A program made the position numbers and the translations under genes. DNA of 13,017 bases from Chloroflexota bacterium (GTDB lineage Bacteria > Chloroflexota > Anaerolineae > Aggregatilineales > Aggregatilineaceae). The stretch lies in assembly GCA_016234525.1 (NCBI GenBank), contig JACRBK010000463.1, positions 1 to 13,017 of the forward strand, given 5' to 3'. Positions 12,137 through 13,017 of this stretch are shown here, in pieces (within the stretch, counting starts at the first letter, position 1; each line of letters opens with the position of its first letter). The notes beneath the pieces were generated by a model, which saw only the letters and a list, made by a program, of their open reading frames with translations, was not told the origin of the DNA and did no database searches.

Positions 12137-13017
12137 ATGAGTATTCAGAATCTGGCGGGGCAAAGCCTCGGCCAATACCAGCTTAAAGAACTGCTCGGCA
12201 TAGGGGGAATGGGAGCCGTTTATCGGGCTTACCAGTCCAGTTTGCAGCGCGAAGTAGCGGTCAAAGTGATGTCGCCGGAACTGGTTTCGCAGACGGATTA
12301 TATTGATCGTTTCTATCGCGAAGCCCGTACCGCCGCCGCTTTAGGACACGCCCATATCGTGCCGGTGCATGATTACGGCGTGCAGGGCGAAATCAGTTAT
12401 GTGGTGATGCATCTGCTGACGGGCGGCACACTGATGGATCGCCTGACGCAGCAGGCCGAACTGGGGCTGCCGATGCCCTCCTTGGCTGAAACCGCTGATC
12501 TGCTCAAACAACTGGCGAGCGCGCTGGACTATGCTCACAGCCAGGGGGTCATCCACCGCGATATTAAACCCAACAACATCATGTTTGATAACCAGGGGAA
12601 TGCTTATCTGGTCGATTTTGGCATCGCCAAACTGATGACCGCTTCGCGTGTATTAACCAGTTCAGGCGTGCTGATCGGCACACCGCCATTTATGTCGCCG
12701 GAACAGTGGCGCGCCGAAGAAATCACACCGGCCACCGACCAGTACTCAATGGGGGTGATGATCTATGCGCTGGTGACCGGGCATGTGCCCTTTGAGGCGG
12801 ATACCCCGCATGGGTTGATGTACAAACACCTCAATGAGGTACCCACGCCTCCTCAGACCTACCGCCCTGATATTCCAGAGCCGGTTTCTGACGTGCTGAA
12901 CCGGGCGATGGCGAAAGTGCCTTCAGATCGTTTCCCGACCGTTACCGCTTTTTCTCAGGCATTTGACAAAGCAATCCAGGGGATGCCGGGCGATAAAACG
13001 AACTTCTTCGCTGCGCC
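12137..13017 (+). CDS. Hanks-type serine/threonine protein kinase, 3' truncated by the window
   Basis: The frame is open from ATG 12137 to the window end (293 codons). The start follows GAGGAGGG at 12117-12124. All kinase signatures are present: glycine loop GIGGMGAVY (21-29), VAVK with K43, alphaC Glu E62 in FYREARTAAAL, catalytic loop HRDIKPNN with D142, K144 and N147, and DFG at 160-162. An activation segment rich in Ser/Thr (ASRVLTSSGVLIGTPP) runs into SPEQW. ATDQYSMGVMIYALVTGHVPFEA and the RFPTV segment complete the C-lobe. The domain is therefore intact and should be active. It autophosphorylates on Ser/Thr in related kinases. Usually a linker, membrane segment and sensor domain follow, but these lie beyond the window. 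It is probably co-transcribed with the FHA-winged-helix regulator, its most likely partner. Confidence 0.95.
   Translation, partial: MSIQNLAGQSLGQYQLKELLGIGGMGAVYRAYQSSLQREVAVKVMSPELVSQTDYIDRFYREARTAAALGHAHIVPVHDYGVQGEISYVVMHLLTGGTLMDRLTQQAELGLPMPSLAETADLLKQLASALDYAHSQGVIHRDIKPNNIMFDNQGNAYLVDFGIAKLMTASRVLTSSGVLIGTPPFMSPEQWRAEEITPATDQYSMGVMIYALVTGHVPFEADTPHGLMYKHLNEVPTPPQTYRPDIPEPVSDVLNRAMAKVPSDRFPTVTAFSQAFDKAIQGMPGDKTNFFAA

Noticed and set aside
1..13017. Search for CRISPR arrays, tRNA or rRNA genes, transposases and prophage genes
   Set aside because: No regularly spaced repeats, no cloverleaf or rRNA signature stretches, and no transposase or phage motifs were found; every long frame is accounted for by the genes listed.

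Overview
The window looks like chromosomal DNA of a moderately GC-rich, free-living heterotrophic bacterium. The best guess is Chloroflexota (Anaerolineae-like). That guess rests on protein style: a pullulanase with duplicated N-terminal modules, an FHA plus winged-helix regulator beside a Hanks-type kinase, and paired small alpha/beta-barrel proteins next to an AmrS-type radical SAM gene. It is inference, not a database match. No RNA genes, insertion sequences, prophage or CRISPR arrays are visible, and coding density is high. No stretch without a gene exceeds about 270 bases.

Layout. (1) 1-2677, + strand: the 3' part of a GH20-type beta-hexosaminidase-like gene, then a serine hydrolase of the class C beta-lactamase fold, with a perfect 10-bp hairpin between them. 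(2) 4515-2762, - strand: a compact three-gene cluster with an AmmeMemoRadiSam-type radical SAM enzyme (amrS) followed by two small dimeric alpha/beta-barrel proteins of unknown function. (3) 8102-4704, - strand: a large secreted pullulanase-type GH13 enzyme. It has a signal peptide, two copies of an X25-like module and a complete catalytic triad. A LacI-type palindrome overlaps its predicted promoter, and a strong intrinsic terminator follows it. (4) 10552-8374, - strand: frr-uppS-cdsA, the conserved housekeeping cluster for ribosome recycling, undecaprenyl diphosphate synthesis and CDP-diacylglycerol synthesis. It has its own candidate promoter and ends in an intrinsic terminator. (5) 10780-11175, + strand: a divergent OsmC/YhfA-like protein with a palindrome just upstream of its ribosome binding site and an intrinsic terminator behind it. 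(6) 11369-13017, + strand: an FHA-winged-helix transcription factor with a likely TTG start, followed 36 nt later by a Hanks-type Ser/Thr kinase that runs off the window.

How the genes fit together. The pullulanase and the hexosaminidase/hydrolase pair suggest scavenging of alpha-glucans and amino-sugar polymers. The frr-uppS-cdsA block is core metabolism. The FHA-regulator/kinase pair looks like a self-contained phospho-threonine signalling module. The amrS plus two-barrel cluster is the part whose biochemistry is least explained. I do not see clear proof of a wholly new system. The best candidates are the amrS/barrel operon and the FHA-winged-helix/kinase module.
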